DNA of 46,555 bases from a virus. The notes under the pieces are model-generated. The model was not told the origin of the DNA, made no database searches, and saw only the letters and a program-made list of their open reading frames with translations. How positions within the stretch are numbered: position 1 is the stretch's first letter; each line of letters begins with the position of its first letter. Positions 39,070-46,066 of the stretch are shown piece after piece. The position numbers and the translations under genes are program-made. The stretch lies in IMG/VR virus record IMGVR_UViG_3300036886_000301, positions 1-46,555 of that record. One strand, written 5' to 3'.

Positions 39070-39190
39070 AACTCGGTGGTAAACAATCCACCCGCTATTC
39101 AACCTTTGGGATTCGCGGTCCTGAAGGGGCGTGGTTGAACAATCCGAATCTGTTCCGTTAGCTTAGTGGTAAATGCTAATCCACTTCTTT
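39070..39190 (+). ncRNA. Candidate structured RNA with tRNA-like arms
   Basis: Hairpins GGTGG/CCACC (39075-39092) and TTCAACC/GGTTGAA (39098-39139), the latter enclosing a T-arm-like TGGGA-TTCGCGG-TCCTG. They are followed by GAACA/TGTTC and a D-arm-like TTAGC-TTAGTGGTAAAT-GCTAA. T arm before D arm is again a permuted order. It lacks the Y-like motif and could be a decayed tRNA region. Confidence 0.4.
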
Positions 39191-39193
39191 TTT

Positions 39194-39225
39194 ACAAGGG
39201 ACTTCGCAAGAGGTCCCTTGTTTTG
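39194..39225 (+). terminator. Rho-independent terminator
   Basis: ACAAGGGAC/GTCCCTTGT, a perfect 9-bp stem with a 10-base loop, followed by TTTTG. It ends the structured region at 39070-39190. Confidence 0.82.
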
Positions 39226-39332
39226 TGTGTAGCGACAAGATAATTATAATTGTATATTTGGATAAACCTCTTCCCGCGAGCGTAAAACAAATCAGAAAAT
39301 TAGTGAAGCTAGTTTTCAAGGATTATACATGA
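39225..39332 (+). CDS. Possible 35-residue mini-protein
   Basis: A short frame ends SVKQIRKLVKLVFKDYT, like the IF-K C-terminal helix family, and overlaps the next gene by ATGA. The start is unclear: GTG at 39225 touches the terminator, and TTG at 39258 would leave 24 residues. It may be a truncated family member. Confidence 0.38.
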   Translation: MCSDKIIIIVYLDKPLPASVKQIRKLVKLVFKDYT

Positions 39333-39895
39333 GAGGAACCCCACCAACCAAAATAGATTACTTAAGCCCCAAATCGAAAAAGGGACTAATCGTAGTCATA
39401 ACTGGAAACGGCAAAGGTAAAACTACAGCTGCACTAGGGATTGTTCTTAGATCAGTAGGTTATGGCTTAAGTGTCTGTATGATTCAATTCATGAAAGGCG
39501 ATATTCATGCCGGTGAATGGGACAGCCTAAAGCTTTTACCCAATGTTGAATTACATACTACAGGCAAAGGATTTTGTGGCATACAAGGTAATCCTTATTC
39601 ATGGAAAGAACATAGAGCCAATGCTCAAGACGCTATTGATTTAGTGCATGAAAAGTTAAATGCTTTTGATGTAGTAATTCTTGATGAAATAAACAATGCT
39701 TTAAAATTGAAACTAGTAGATCTTGAGCAAGTCATAAACGTTATCAAGTCTAAGCCCATTGATACTCACTTAATTCTTACAGGACGAGATGCTCATTCTC
39801 AAATTATTGAATTAGCCGATACTGTCAGCGAAGTAAATGAAATAAAACACGCTTGGCGAAAAGGTATAGAACCACAACCAGGCATTGATTATTAG
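39329..39895 (+). CDS. Cob(I)alamin adenosyltransferase, CobA/BtuR type
   Basis: 188 residues that follow the CobA/CobO/BtuR family closely: P-loop VVITGNGKGKTTAALG, the strand VCMIQFMKG, VVILDEINNALKLKLV (Walker B-like), and HLILTGRDA followed by IELADTVSEV near the end. The enzyme transfers adenosyl from ATP to cobalamin, making coenzyme B12. No B12-dependent enzyme is visible in the window, so it may boost a host pathway or serve a phage enzyme encoded elsewhere. Confidence 0.92.
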   Translation: MRGTPPTKIDYLSPKSKKGLIVVITGNGKGKTTAALGIVLRSVGYGLSVCMIQFMKGDIHAGEWDSLKLLPNVELHTTGKGFCGIQGNPYSWKEHRANAQDAIDLVHEKLNAFDVVILDEINNALKLKLVDLEQVINVIKSKPIDTHLILTGRDAHSQIIELADTVSEVNEIKHAWRKGIEPQPGIDY

Positions 39896-39908
39896 TAAGA
39901 TAATTCAA

Positions 39909-40175
39909 ATGAAGCATCCTGTAACTGAACAAAAACAGAAGTTCGTCTTTTATATTTACCTTGGGAAAAAGCACTGGCAAATTTACTACGTAATTGGCAG
40001 AGATGATCCAGAAAGCGGTAATATTGATCTTTTTTACGTTGATGAAATCAACCCAATAGTAGGAAGCAACAATTCAAGATTACGCAACGAACATCCATTT
40101 ATAATAGGCGTGGGTGATACATTCAAGACTATGGAAAAAGCAAAACGTGAGTTGATGAGAAGAGTTTGGAAATGA
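39909..40175 (+). CDS. Unknown 88-residue protein
   Basis: I start at ATG 39909, 4 bases after AAGATAAT (39897-39904), not at an upstream in-frame codon inside cobA. Beta-rich body (KFVFYIYLGKKHWQIYYV), C-terminal helix AKRELMRRVWK. Function unknown. Confidence 0.68.
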   Translation: MKHPVTEQKQKFVFYIYLGKKHWQIYYVIGRDDPESGNIDLFYVDEINPIVGSNNSRLRNEHPFIIGVGDTFKTMEKAKRELMRRVWK

Positions 40176-40444
40176 AAATAGAAACAGGTCGTTGGTTTAA
40201 TACCAAAACGTGGGAGCGCAAAGGTCTAATTATCAGGGTAGAAGATCAAGATGATTTTTCTTCTATGATTATAGTTTATATTGGCTTTGATTATAGGTCC
40301 GCCATTAGTGATGAGCCAACAGCCGTTAGTGATGAGTTTACAATACTTTTCAAAACTGATGAATTAATTAATTACAAGCCCAACCAAAAAGAAGTTCATT
40401 CTGCTTTAAAGTTTATCTTTACAGATTGGGAGTTATTAGAATAA
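40172..40444 (+). CDS. Unknown mini-protein with IF-type C-terminus
   Basis: About 90 residues; ATG 40172 is preferred to a TTG two codons upstream. C-terminus VHSALKFIFTDWE. It overlaps both neighbours by ATGA-type junctions. Confidence 0.68.
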   Translation: MKIETGRWFNTKTWERKGLIIRVEDQDDFSSMIIVYIGFDYRSAISDEPTAVSDEFTILFKTDELINYKPNQKEVHSALKFIFTDWELLE

Positions 40445-40710
40445 TGAGAGCATTTTATAGAGCTAGCGTAGAAAAGTTTCAAAAAGGAAAAACCTATACC
40501 TCAATAGATTGGGTGATCCGAGATCCTAAGACCAAAGACAAATTCAAGCCTTGGAAAATATTTGCTTGGTCTGATGGTCTCGCAACTGATCGCGAGTTGG
40601 CAGTTTATAACTATGGCGAACTCTCTCAATTGCCCGATCTTGAAGAAGCTACAATAATAAATCTTCGTCAGCTTATAAGATTTACATTCAAGGCCAAATA
40701 TGAGTTATAG
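40444..40710 (+). CDS. Unknown mini-protein with IF-K C-terminus
   Basis: About 88 residues; start at ATG 40444 in the TAATG junction. Ends LRQLIRFTFKAKYEL, matching the shared C-terminal helix. Function unknown. Confidence 0.7.
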   Translation: MRAFYRASVEKFQKGKTYTSIDWVIRDPKTKDKFKPWKIFAWSDGLATDRELAVYNYGELSQLPDLEEATIINLRQLIRFTFKAKYEL

Positions 40711-40730
40711 TAAATCTTCAAGATAAATAT

Positions 40731-41063
40731 ATGGCAATATTCTTTCGTGATTTACAAAAGAAGAACTTACTCAATAAATGGATTGCTGAAGACATTTCAG
40801 AATCGATGGGTAGCGAAGAACAACTTTATTCCGTCATGTTCTTAGTGAAAATGGAAAAAGACATAGGCATGTTTACTTTTATTGGAAGTGAAGATCCACC
40901 TCTTCTGAGTTTTATGCCTAAAACTAAAACAGATGCTTTTTTAGAAAATGTAACTGTATTGAACCCCAAAAATGGATGGCATCCATATATGCACGCTCCT
41001 CAAAACAAAGTCAATAGAGCTATGATTAAAACATTATTTGGAGAAGATGAGGTTGCAGTATGA
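40731..41063 (+). CDS. Unknown mini-protein with IF-type C-terminus
   Basis: 110 residues with C-terminal VNRAMIKTLFGED. AAGATAAA (40720-40727) lies 3 bases before ATG, with no Shine-Dalgarno. It overlaps the next gene by ATGA. Confidence 0.7.
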   Translation: MAIFFRDLQKKNLLNKWIAEDISESMGSEEQLYSVMFLVKMEKDIGMFTFIGSEDPPLLSFMPKTKTDAFLENVTVLNPKNGWHPYMHAPQNKVNRAMIKTLFGEDEVAV

Positions 41064-41491
41064 CAAATATATATGATGTTCTAAACGAAGAAACACCCGA
41101 AAAAATACCAGCTGAAAAATACAAATGGACTAAAAACGATCCAAAAGGGTTTAAGTCCTACGTAATAATAGTTGAAGATACAGACGGTGTAATATACATT
41201 GGTAAAATGCCCAAGGGAGTTTTCAAGAGACTTTATAAACAATCTGGATATGCACAAGACGACGATGATCATATTACAGAGGGCAATGGCTCTTACTTCT
41301 GTTGGGTGTTAGAAAAAGAAGATGCGCAATTCTATCCGACTTTGTGGGAAGCTATGCAAGAAATAGTCAATTATCAACCTCAACAAAGACTACCTGATCC
41401 TAAGAAAATTACATTATTAGAGAGCTATCTCGGCAAGCCTTTATATATAACTGAAACTGAAGATGAGTTTTTTGATTGGCTTACTGCTTGA
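41060..41491 (+). CDS. Unknown 143-residue protein
   Basis: Acidic alpha/beta protein with no recognised family (KSYVVIIVEDT-like strand and a TLWEAMQEIV helix). It is the last + strand gene before a four-gene minus block and overlaps the first by 11 bases tail to tail. Confidence 0.7.
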   Translation: MTNIYDVLNEETPEKIPAEKYKWTKNDPKGFKSYVIIVEDTDGVIYIGKMPKGVFKRLYKQSGYAQDDDDHITEGNGSYFCWVLEKEDAQFYPTLWEAMQEIVNYQPQQRLPDPKKITLLESYLGKPLYITETEDEFFDWLTA

Positions 41492-41879
41492 GAATTTTCC
41501 AATGTTTTTCTTTTGAAAAAAGAATATTGAATAATTCGCCCTTATCTTCCATAAGATGAGCTAAGGCTTGTTTTTTAGTTGCAAAAATATGTCTAGGAAA
41601 TAACCACCACTCATCATCTTTAAAGTCATAATTCAAATATATATTATCGCCCTCTCGGGCTGATTTAGCTTCTGTCGCTATTATAATGTGTCTGACATAA
41701 GTATCTGTAGATTTCTGTTTCGCAATTATTTCTTGTGTTCTATCTTTTAAAGCTTTTTTAATTAGATCCTTATTTTCGTCAGTTTGTTTGTCAAACTCTA
41801 AAGTGCCTAAAAAGAAATGATCACCTTTTTCTACATATGAGGAATATAGGATTTTGCTTTTACCAGTTTTGTGTATCAT
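41481..41879 (-). CDS. Unknown 132-residue protein
   Basis: Lys-rich alpha/beta protein with no recognised family. It is the last gene of a minus-strand operon of four, joined to its upstream neighbour by an ATGA overlap. Confidence 0.7.
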   Translation of the reverse strand: MIHKTGKSKILYSSYVEKGDHFFLGTLEFDKQTDENKDLIKKALKDRTQEIIAKQKSTDTYVRHIIIATEAKSAREGDNIYLNYDFKDDEWWLFPRHIFATKKQALAHLMEDKGELFNILFSKEKHWKILKQ

Positions 41880-42181
41880 TTAAATATTAATGTAATAACT
41901 CTGACATAGTCTTGTGGCCTCATTTCGTGTAGCTCATTAAACTGATAATCTCTATACATAATCATTGAGTCGGCGTATTCATCTTCACTAGTTAGATTTT
42001 CGGCAAATCTTACACCGCTAAAAGTTACCATTTTTTGATCTGCTTGTTTTATACCAGTTATATAATAATACTTGGCTAGTATGCTCGGTAGAGTTTTAGG
42101 AGCCCTTTCTTTATGCATTCTTTGCAGGTCAAACTTTATGCACTTGCCTATGTATTGTTTTAAGGAGTCATCAAGTCTCAT
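41876..42181 (-). CDS. Unknown mini-protein with IF-type C-terminus
   Basis: 101 residues ending YVRVITLIFK, the C-terminal helix common to many small genes here. It overlaps both neighbours in the minus-strand operon. Confidence 0.7.
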   Translation of the reverse strand: MRLDDSLKQYIGKCIKFDLQRMHKERAPKTLPSILAKYYYITGIKQADQKMVTFSGVRFAENLTSEDEYADSMIMYRDYQFNELHEMRPQDYVRVITLIFK

Positions 42182-42528
42182 AGCTTAAACCGAGAGTCAA
42201 GGCCATCAAAAAATTTGTGTGCGAATATGAGATTAATAGCCCTACGTCCTTTTATAGCAGCCATCACCAGAGTATAAGAATTTTTACCATTAGGGCCACC
42301 TATATGCCACAGAATATTTTCTTCGGGATCTTTCCCATAATTCTTATAGTCGTAAATGCGAGCTGCAATATTATTGAATTTAATGATCCATTCAGCTTGA
42401 ACTTTATTGTCTCCGCTAGGACCCTCTGGTTCGCCAAATAATTCATACAGCTCATCATAGTCGGTCATGACCTTACCAACATATCCGCCTAAAGATATAT
42501 CCTTGTGAGTTGCTTTTTGGACCTTCAT
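42178..42528 (-). CDS. Unknown mini-protein with IF-type C-terminus
   Basis: 116 residues with RRAINLIFAHKFF near the C-terminus. Starts at the base of the upstream stop. Function unknown. Confidence 0.7.
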   Translation of the reverse strand: MKVQKATHKDISLGGYVGKVMTDYDELYELFGEPEGPSGDNKVQAEWIIKFNNIAARIYDYKNYGKDPEENILWHIGGPNGKNSYTLVMAAIKGRRAINLIFAHKFFDGLDSRFKL

Positions 42529-42782
42529 TATACGCTCTTAGAAACTTCTACTACTCTTTCCATTATAGTTTTAAAACTACCTTTTTGGACTTTACCGTCA
42601 AACTCAACTTCCCACTGGTCTTTATCTAGCTGCTTAATTTTTATTCTTCCATTATGAGAAGTATAGGTCAATTTATTATCTTTTCTTTCCATCCCTTCGC
42701 TAGGCAAATAACCTATTTCTGCAGCAGTAGTCGTGTCTTTTAATTCTCTACCTATAGCCTCAAGTAGTTTGTTTAGTTCCAC
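42528..42782 (-). CDS. Unknown 84-residue protein
   Basis: First gene of the minus-strand operon. Acidic N-terminal helix and a beta-rich middle (GRIKIKQLDKDQWEVEF). No family recognised. Confidence 0.68.
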   Translation of the reverse strand: MELNKLLEAIGRELKDTTTAAEIGYLPSEGMERKDNKLTYTSHNGRIKIKQLDKDQWEVEFDGKVQKGSFKTIMERVVEVSKSV

Positions 42783-42826
42783 TTATTGCGCCTCATATAG
42801 TTATCTTTCTGGCATATAAGTTAAAT

Positions 42827-43132
42827 ATGAGTATGAAAAAAATCGCACATGGCAATATCATCTTTATTACATGGGACGAAATAGATGAAGCTCAAAAACA
42901 CTGGAATGACTCTGAGGGCGAAAAATATAAAGATTTATGGCGCGCATTTCACTACGGCTTAGTCATTGCTTTAAAGAAAAAAGGCCGCTACAATTTATGG
43001 ACACAAATAAGCGATTCGCATAGATGGAAAAAATTATTCGAAGGTGATTGGGGTAAAAAACTAAATACTCTCAAAGGCTGGAAGAAAGAAGTCACCAAAA
43101 TTTTATTAGAGAACGGAACCGATTCAAATTAA
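42827..43132 (+). CDS. Unknown 101-residue protein
   Basis: Trp- and Lys-rich protein with no recognised family. It diverges from the minus-strand operon across a 44-base gap, which must hold both promoters. Ends WKKEVTKILLENG. Confidence 0.68.
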   Translation: MSMKKIAHGNIIFITWDEIDEAQKHWNDSEGEKYKDLWRAFHYGLVIALKKKGRYNLWTQISDSHRWKKLFEGDWGKKLNTLKGWKKEVTKILLENGTDSN

Positions 43133-43168
43133 AAATCCTGTGCATATATAAACTTGAAAAGGGGCCAA

Positions 43169-43486
43169 ATGAAACTCTTTGATATTGCTAATATGAGCCG
43201 AAGAGGACACTGGATAATTGCCGAAAGTGAAGAAGATGCAAAGGCAGTATTTTCTAATCTCTTCCCTCGTTCAAAAATTAGAGACGTAGTTGAACTTGAT
43301 GCAAGCAAAGAAGACACATCACTTACTATGCTCTTGAACGGTGAACATAAAGGATGGATTGGCAAAGAAGCGACTGTAGTGACAGCTCAAAAAATGCTCC
43401 AACAACTTCGCGATACAGTTTTACTTAAACAACCAGTCAAAATACCCCAAGGCAAATGGTTTTTTCTGAAAGAACATACCAAATAA
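43169..43486 (+). CDS. Unknown 105-residue protein
   Basis: I start at ATG 43169 after AAAAGGGG, not an in-frame TTG 15 bases upstream. Alpha/beta fold likely, with a helix EEDAKAVFSNLF. It ends 11 bases before the vault protein gene and is probably co-transcribed with it, so it may be a partner. Confidence 0.7.
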   Translation: MKLFDIANMSRRGHWIIAESEEDAKAVFSNLFPRSKIRDVVELDASKEDTSLTMLLNGEHKGWIGKEATVVTAQKMLQQLRDTVLLKQPVKIPQGKWFFLKEHTK

Positions 43487-43497
43487 AAGGAGATAAT

Positions 43498-45996
43498 ATG
43501 GAACCATCAAGAGATCGAGAAAGAGACTTAATTCTCGGTCCAGGAGAATATGCCAATATCCTGGATGAAACAAAAGGGCACGTGACCGTCTGGGTCGGCC
43601 CATCAAAAGCTAGCTTGTCACAGACTGACCGACCAGTTCAGTTCGACCCCAAGGTAAGGAAATTTGTTGCTTGTAAATTGGAAGAGTCAATTTTGACTTT
43701 CCCGTTCGCAGAGAAGGGGTCTTACATTGTTCTTCACAATCCTACCCTCACCAACTCAAGCGATCCCATCCATCCCAATCAGGGCTCTAATGTCCACACC
43801 AAATTGGACCAGGGCAACAAGATCAACATTGAAGGACCACAAACTTTCGCTTTGTATCCTGGTCAATTTGCTGTGACTCTGTCCGGCCATCGCATGCGAA
43901 GCAATCAATATCTGATTGTTCGAGTCTATGACGAAGACGCTGCTAGAGAAAACTGGGGCAAAGCAACTATGAAGCTCCAGACCAAGGGTAAGGATGGCAA
44001 GGACCCAACTGAAGCGGAAAAAGCTGAAGCACTCGGCAAGATGCCTGACCTGACAATGGGCCGATTGCACATCATCGAAGGCACCAAAGTTTCATTCTAC
44101 ATTCCGCCAACTGGTATCGAAGTCATTGCTGATGAAGTTGGTCAATACGTTCGAGATGCCATCACTCTAGAACGACTAGAATATTGTATCCTTCTCGACG
44201 AAGACGGTAACAAGAGATACGTCCAGGGACCAGACGTGGTATTCCCACGCCCAACTGAAAATTTTGTTGAGAAGAGCAATTCCAGAAAATTCAAAGCTAT
44301 CGAGCTCAATGAGTTGATGGGTATCTACGTCAAAGTCATTGCTGACTATGATGATTACAAAGCTGGTGATGAACTTTTCATCACTGGCAAAGACCAGAAG
44401 ATCTACTACCCTCGACCCGAACACGCCATCGTGAAGTATGGCGATCAAATGGTCTCTTACGCTATTGCCATTCCAGAAGGAGAGGCAAGATATATTCTCA
44501 ACAGAAACACTGGAGAGATCAACCTGAAGAAGGGTCCGGCAATGATGCTACCCGATCCCAGAAGCGAAGTGGTAGTGAGGAGAATTCTTTCACCCAAGCA
44601 AGTAGAGCTCTGGTTCCCTGGCAACACCGAAGCCAAAGCCTACAACAACGCTCTCAGCGACATCTCCTCAAGAGAAGAGAGCTCGATGAACTACGTTTCT
44701 GAGAAGAGCCTCGGAAGGTCCATGGCAATGGCCACCTCAATGAGAACCGCCAAGCTTCAAGGCATTGATGAAACCGAGACCTATGGTCTAGCGACAACAG
44801 AAGAGTTAAAGAGGGGAAGTAAATTCACTCCGCCCCGCACAGTTACCCTAGACACCAAGTATGATGGAGCAGTAGCCATCGATGTCTGGCCAGGATACGC
44901 CGTTCAAGTTGTAAGCAAGACTGGAAAAAGAAAAGTTATCGTTGGTCCACAGGTCTATCTGTTGGAATACGATGAAACTCTAGAGAAGATGTCTTTCTCT
45001 ATGGGTACACCGAAGAACGAAGACAGACTGAAGAACGATGTCTATCTAAGAGTTCTCCAGAATAGCATTTCCGACTTGATCAAGGTTGAGACCAAGGATC
45101 TTTGCCCAATGAACATTTTGGTTTCCTACCGAGTCAACTTCGAGGGCGAGAAAGAACTCTGGTTTAACGTAGAGAACTACGTCAAATTCCTCACTGATCA
45201 CATTCGATCATTGCTCAGGAATAGAGTCAAGCAGCTTGGCATTGAACAGTTCTACAGCAACTACATCGACATCATCCGTGATACAATCCTCGGCAAACAT
45301 CCAGAAGGTGCCGAACCGAGGCCCGGTCTTTCGTTCAAAGAAAATGGAATGAGAGTCTATGATCTTGAAGTTCTTGGTATTCAAATCGAGAACGAAGAGA
45401 TTTCTGAGCTCTTGGAAGAATCTCAGCATGAGGCAGTTTCACAAAGGTTGATGGTTGAGAAGAAGCAGAACGAGCTGGTAACCACTCAGAAGACTGAGAA
45501 GATCCAGAGAGAAATCGAAGAAGCTAGAACTGAAACCCTCAGGAATAAGCTCCAACTTCAAATCGGTAACTGCGATCTCCAACTGAAAGCCGGACTCGCC
45601 GACCTCAACGTCAAGGCAGAAGTTGAGAAACAGAGGATCCAAGATGTCAGCGTCAAGCAGAACATCGAGCTCGAGATCGAGACCAAGAGGTTAGATCAGG
45701 ACAAGCTCAAAGAGAAACAGACTCTAGAGCTAGCCAACGAAAAACTCGAACAGCTGATCAAAGAAATGAACACCGAAGCTGATACAACGATTCGGAAGGC
45801 GCAGGCAGTCAGCCCGGACCTTATCGCTGCTCTTCAGGCCTTTGGGGACAAAGAGCTTATGGGCAAACTGGCTGCAAACCTCAACGTTCTCAGTATTCTC
45901 GGCGGAGAAAGCGTTCTGGAAATCTTACAGAAGCTTCTTGGCGGCACGAACATTGCTGAAGCTCTCAAGAACATGAACTTTCACCTACACAAGTAG
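43498..45996 (+). CDS. mvp: Major vault protein homologue
   Basis: The 832-residue product matches eukaryotic major vault protein (about 890 residues) over its whole length. Residues about 1-455 show successive MVP-type beta repeats (LGPGEYANILDE, VTVWVGPSKASL, FALYPGQFAV, LNELMGIYVKVIADYDDY, FITGKDQKIYYPRPEHAIV). Residues about 459-635 match the SPFH-like shoulder: AIDVWPGYAVQVVSKTG, KVIVGPQVYLLEYDE, LVSYRVNFE, NYVKFLTDHIRSLLRNRV. From about 638 a long coiled coil forms the cap helix, ending in the cap-ring region AVSPDLIAALQAFGDKELM. In eukaryotes 78 copies form the hollow vault. I start at ATG 43498 after AAAGGAGATAAT; an upstream in-frame ATG lies in the preceding gene. Codon use is GC-rich, suggesting high expression. 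A terminator follows. Confidence 0.94.
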   Translation: MEPSRDRERDLILGPGEYANILDETKGHVTVWVGPSKASLSQTDRPVQFDPKVRKFVACKLEESILTFPFAEKGSYIVLHNPTLTNSSDPIHPNQGSNVHTKLDQGNKINIEGPQTFALYPGQFAVTLSGHRMRSNQYLIVRVYDEDAARENWGKATMKLQTKGKDGKDPTEAEKAEALGKMPDLTMGRLHIIEGTKVSFYIPPTGIEVIADEVGQYVRDAITLERLEYCILLDEDGNKRYVQGPDVVFPRPTENFVEKSNSRKFKAIELNELMGIYVKVIADYDDYKAGDELFITGKDQKIYYPRPEHAIVKYGDQMVSYAIAIPEGEARYILNRNTGEINLKKGPAMMLPDPRSEVVVRRILSPKQVELWFPGNTEAKAYNNALSDISSREESSMNYVSEKSLGRSMAMATSMRTAKLQGIDETETYGLATTEELKRGSKFTPPRTVTLDTKYDGAVAIDVWPGYAVQVVSKTGKRKVIVGPQVYLLEYDETLEKMSFSMGTPKNEDRLKNDVYLRVLQNSISDLIKVETKDLCPMNILVSYRVNFEGEKELWFNVENYVKFLTDHIRSLLRNRVKQLGIEQFYSNYIDIIRDTILGKHPEGAEPRPGLSFKENGMRVYDLEVLGIQIENEEISELLEESQHEAVSQRLMVEKKQNELVTTQKTEKIQREIEEARTETLRNKLQLQIGNCDLQLKAGLADLNVKAEVEKQRIQDVSVKQNIELEIETKRLDQDKLKEKQTLELANEKLEQLIKEMNTEADTTIRKAQAVSPDLIAALQAFGDKELMGKLAANLNVLSILGGESVLEILQKLLGGTNIAEALKNMNFHLHK

Positions 45997-46016
45997 GAGA
46001 TGGTAAAAGACATTTT

Positions 46017-46045
46017 GGCTGCCGGTTTCGGCCGGCAGCCCTTTT
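46017..46045 (+). terminator. Terminator after the vault protein gene
   Basis: GGCTGCCGG/CCGGCAGCC, a perfect 9-bp GC-rich stem, followed by CTTTT. Confidence 0.9.
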
Positions 46046-46066
46046 GTATCGAAAGGAATATATAAT

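Noticed and set aside
38818-39102. Overlapping minus-strand frames at 38.8-39.1 kb
   Set aside because: Three frames are open at once, which reflects base composition. The + frame reads more like protein.
43456-43497. Upstream start for the vault protein
   Set aside because: The extension lies within the preceding gene. The ATG at 43498 has an ideal ribosome site and begins at the conserved LGPGEY repeat region.
43756-44448. Minus-strand frames inside the vault gene (about 90-104 residues)
   Set aside because: They are shadows of a clearly coding + strand gene with no ribosome sites or recognisable motifs.
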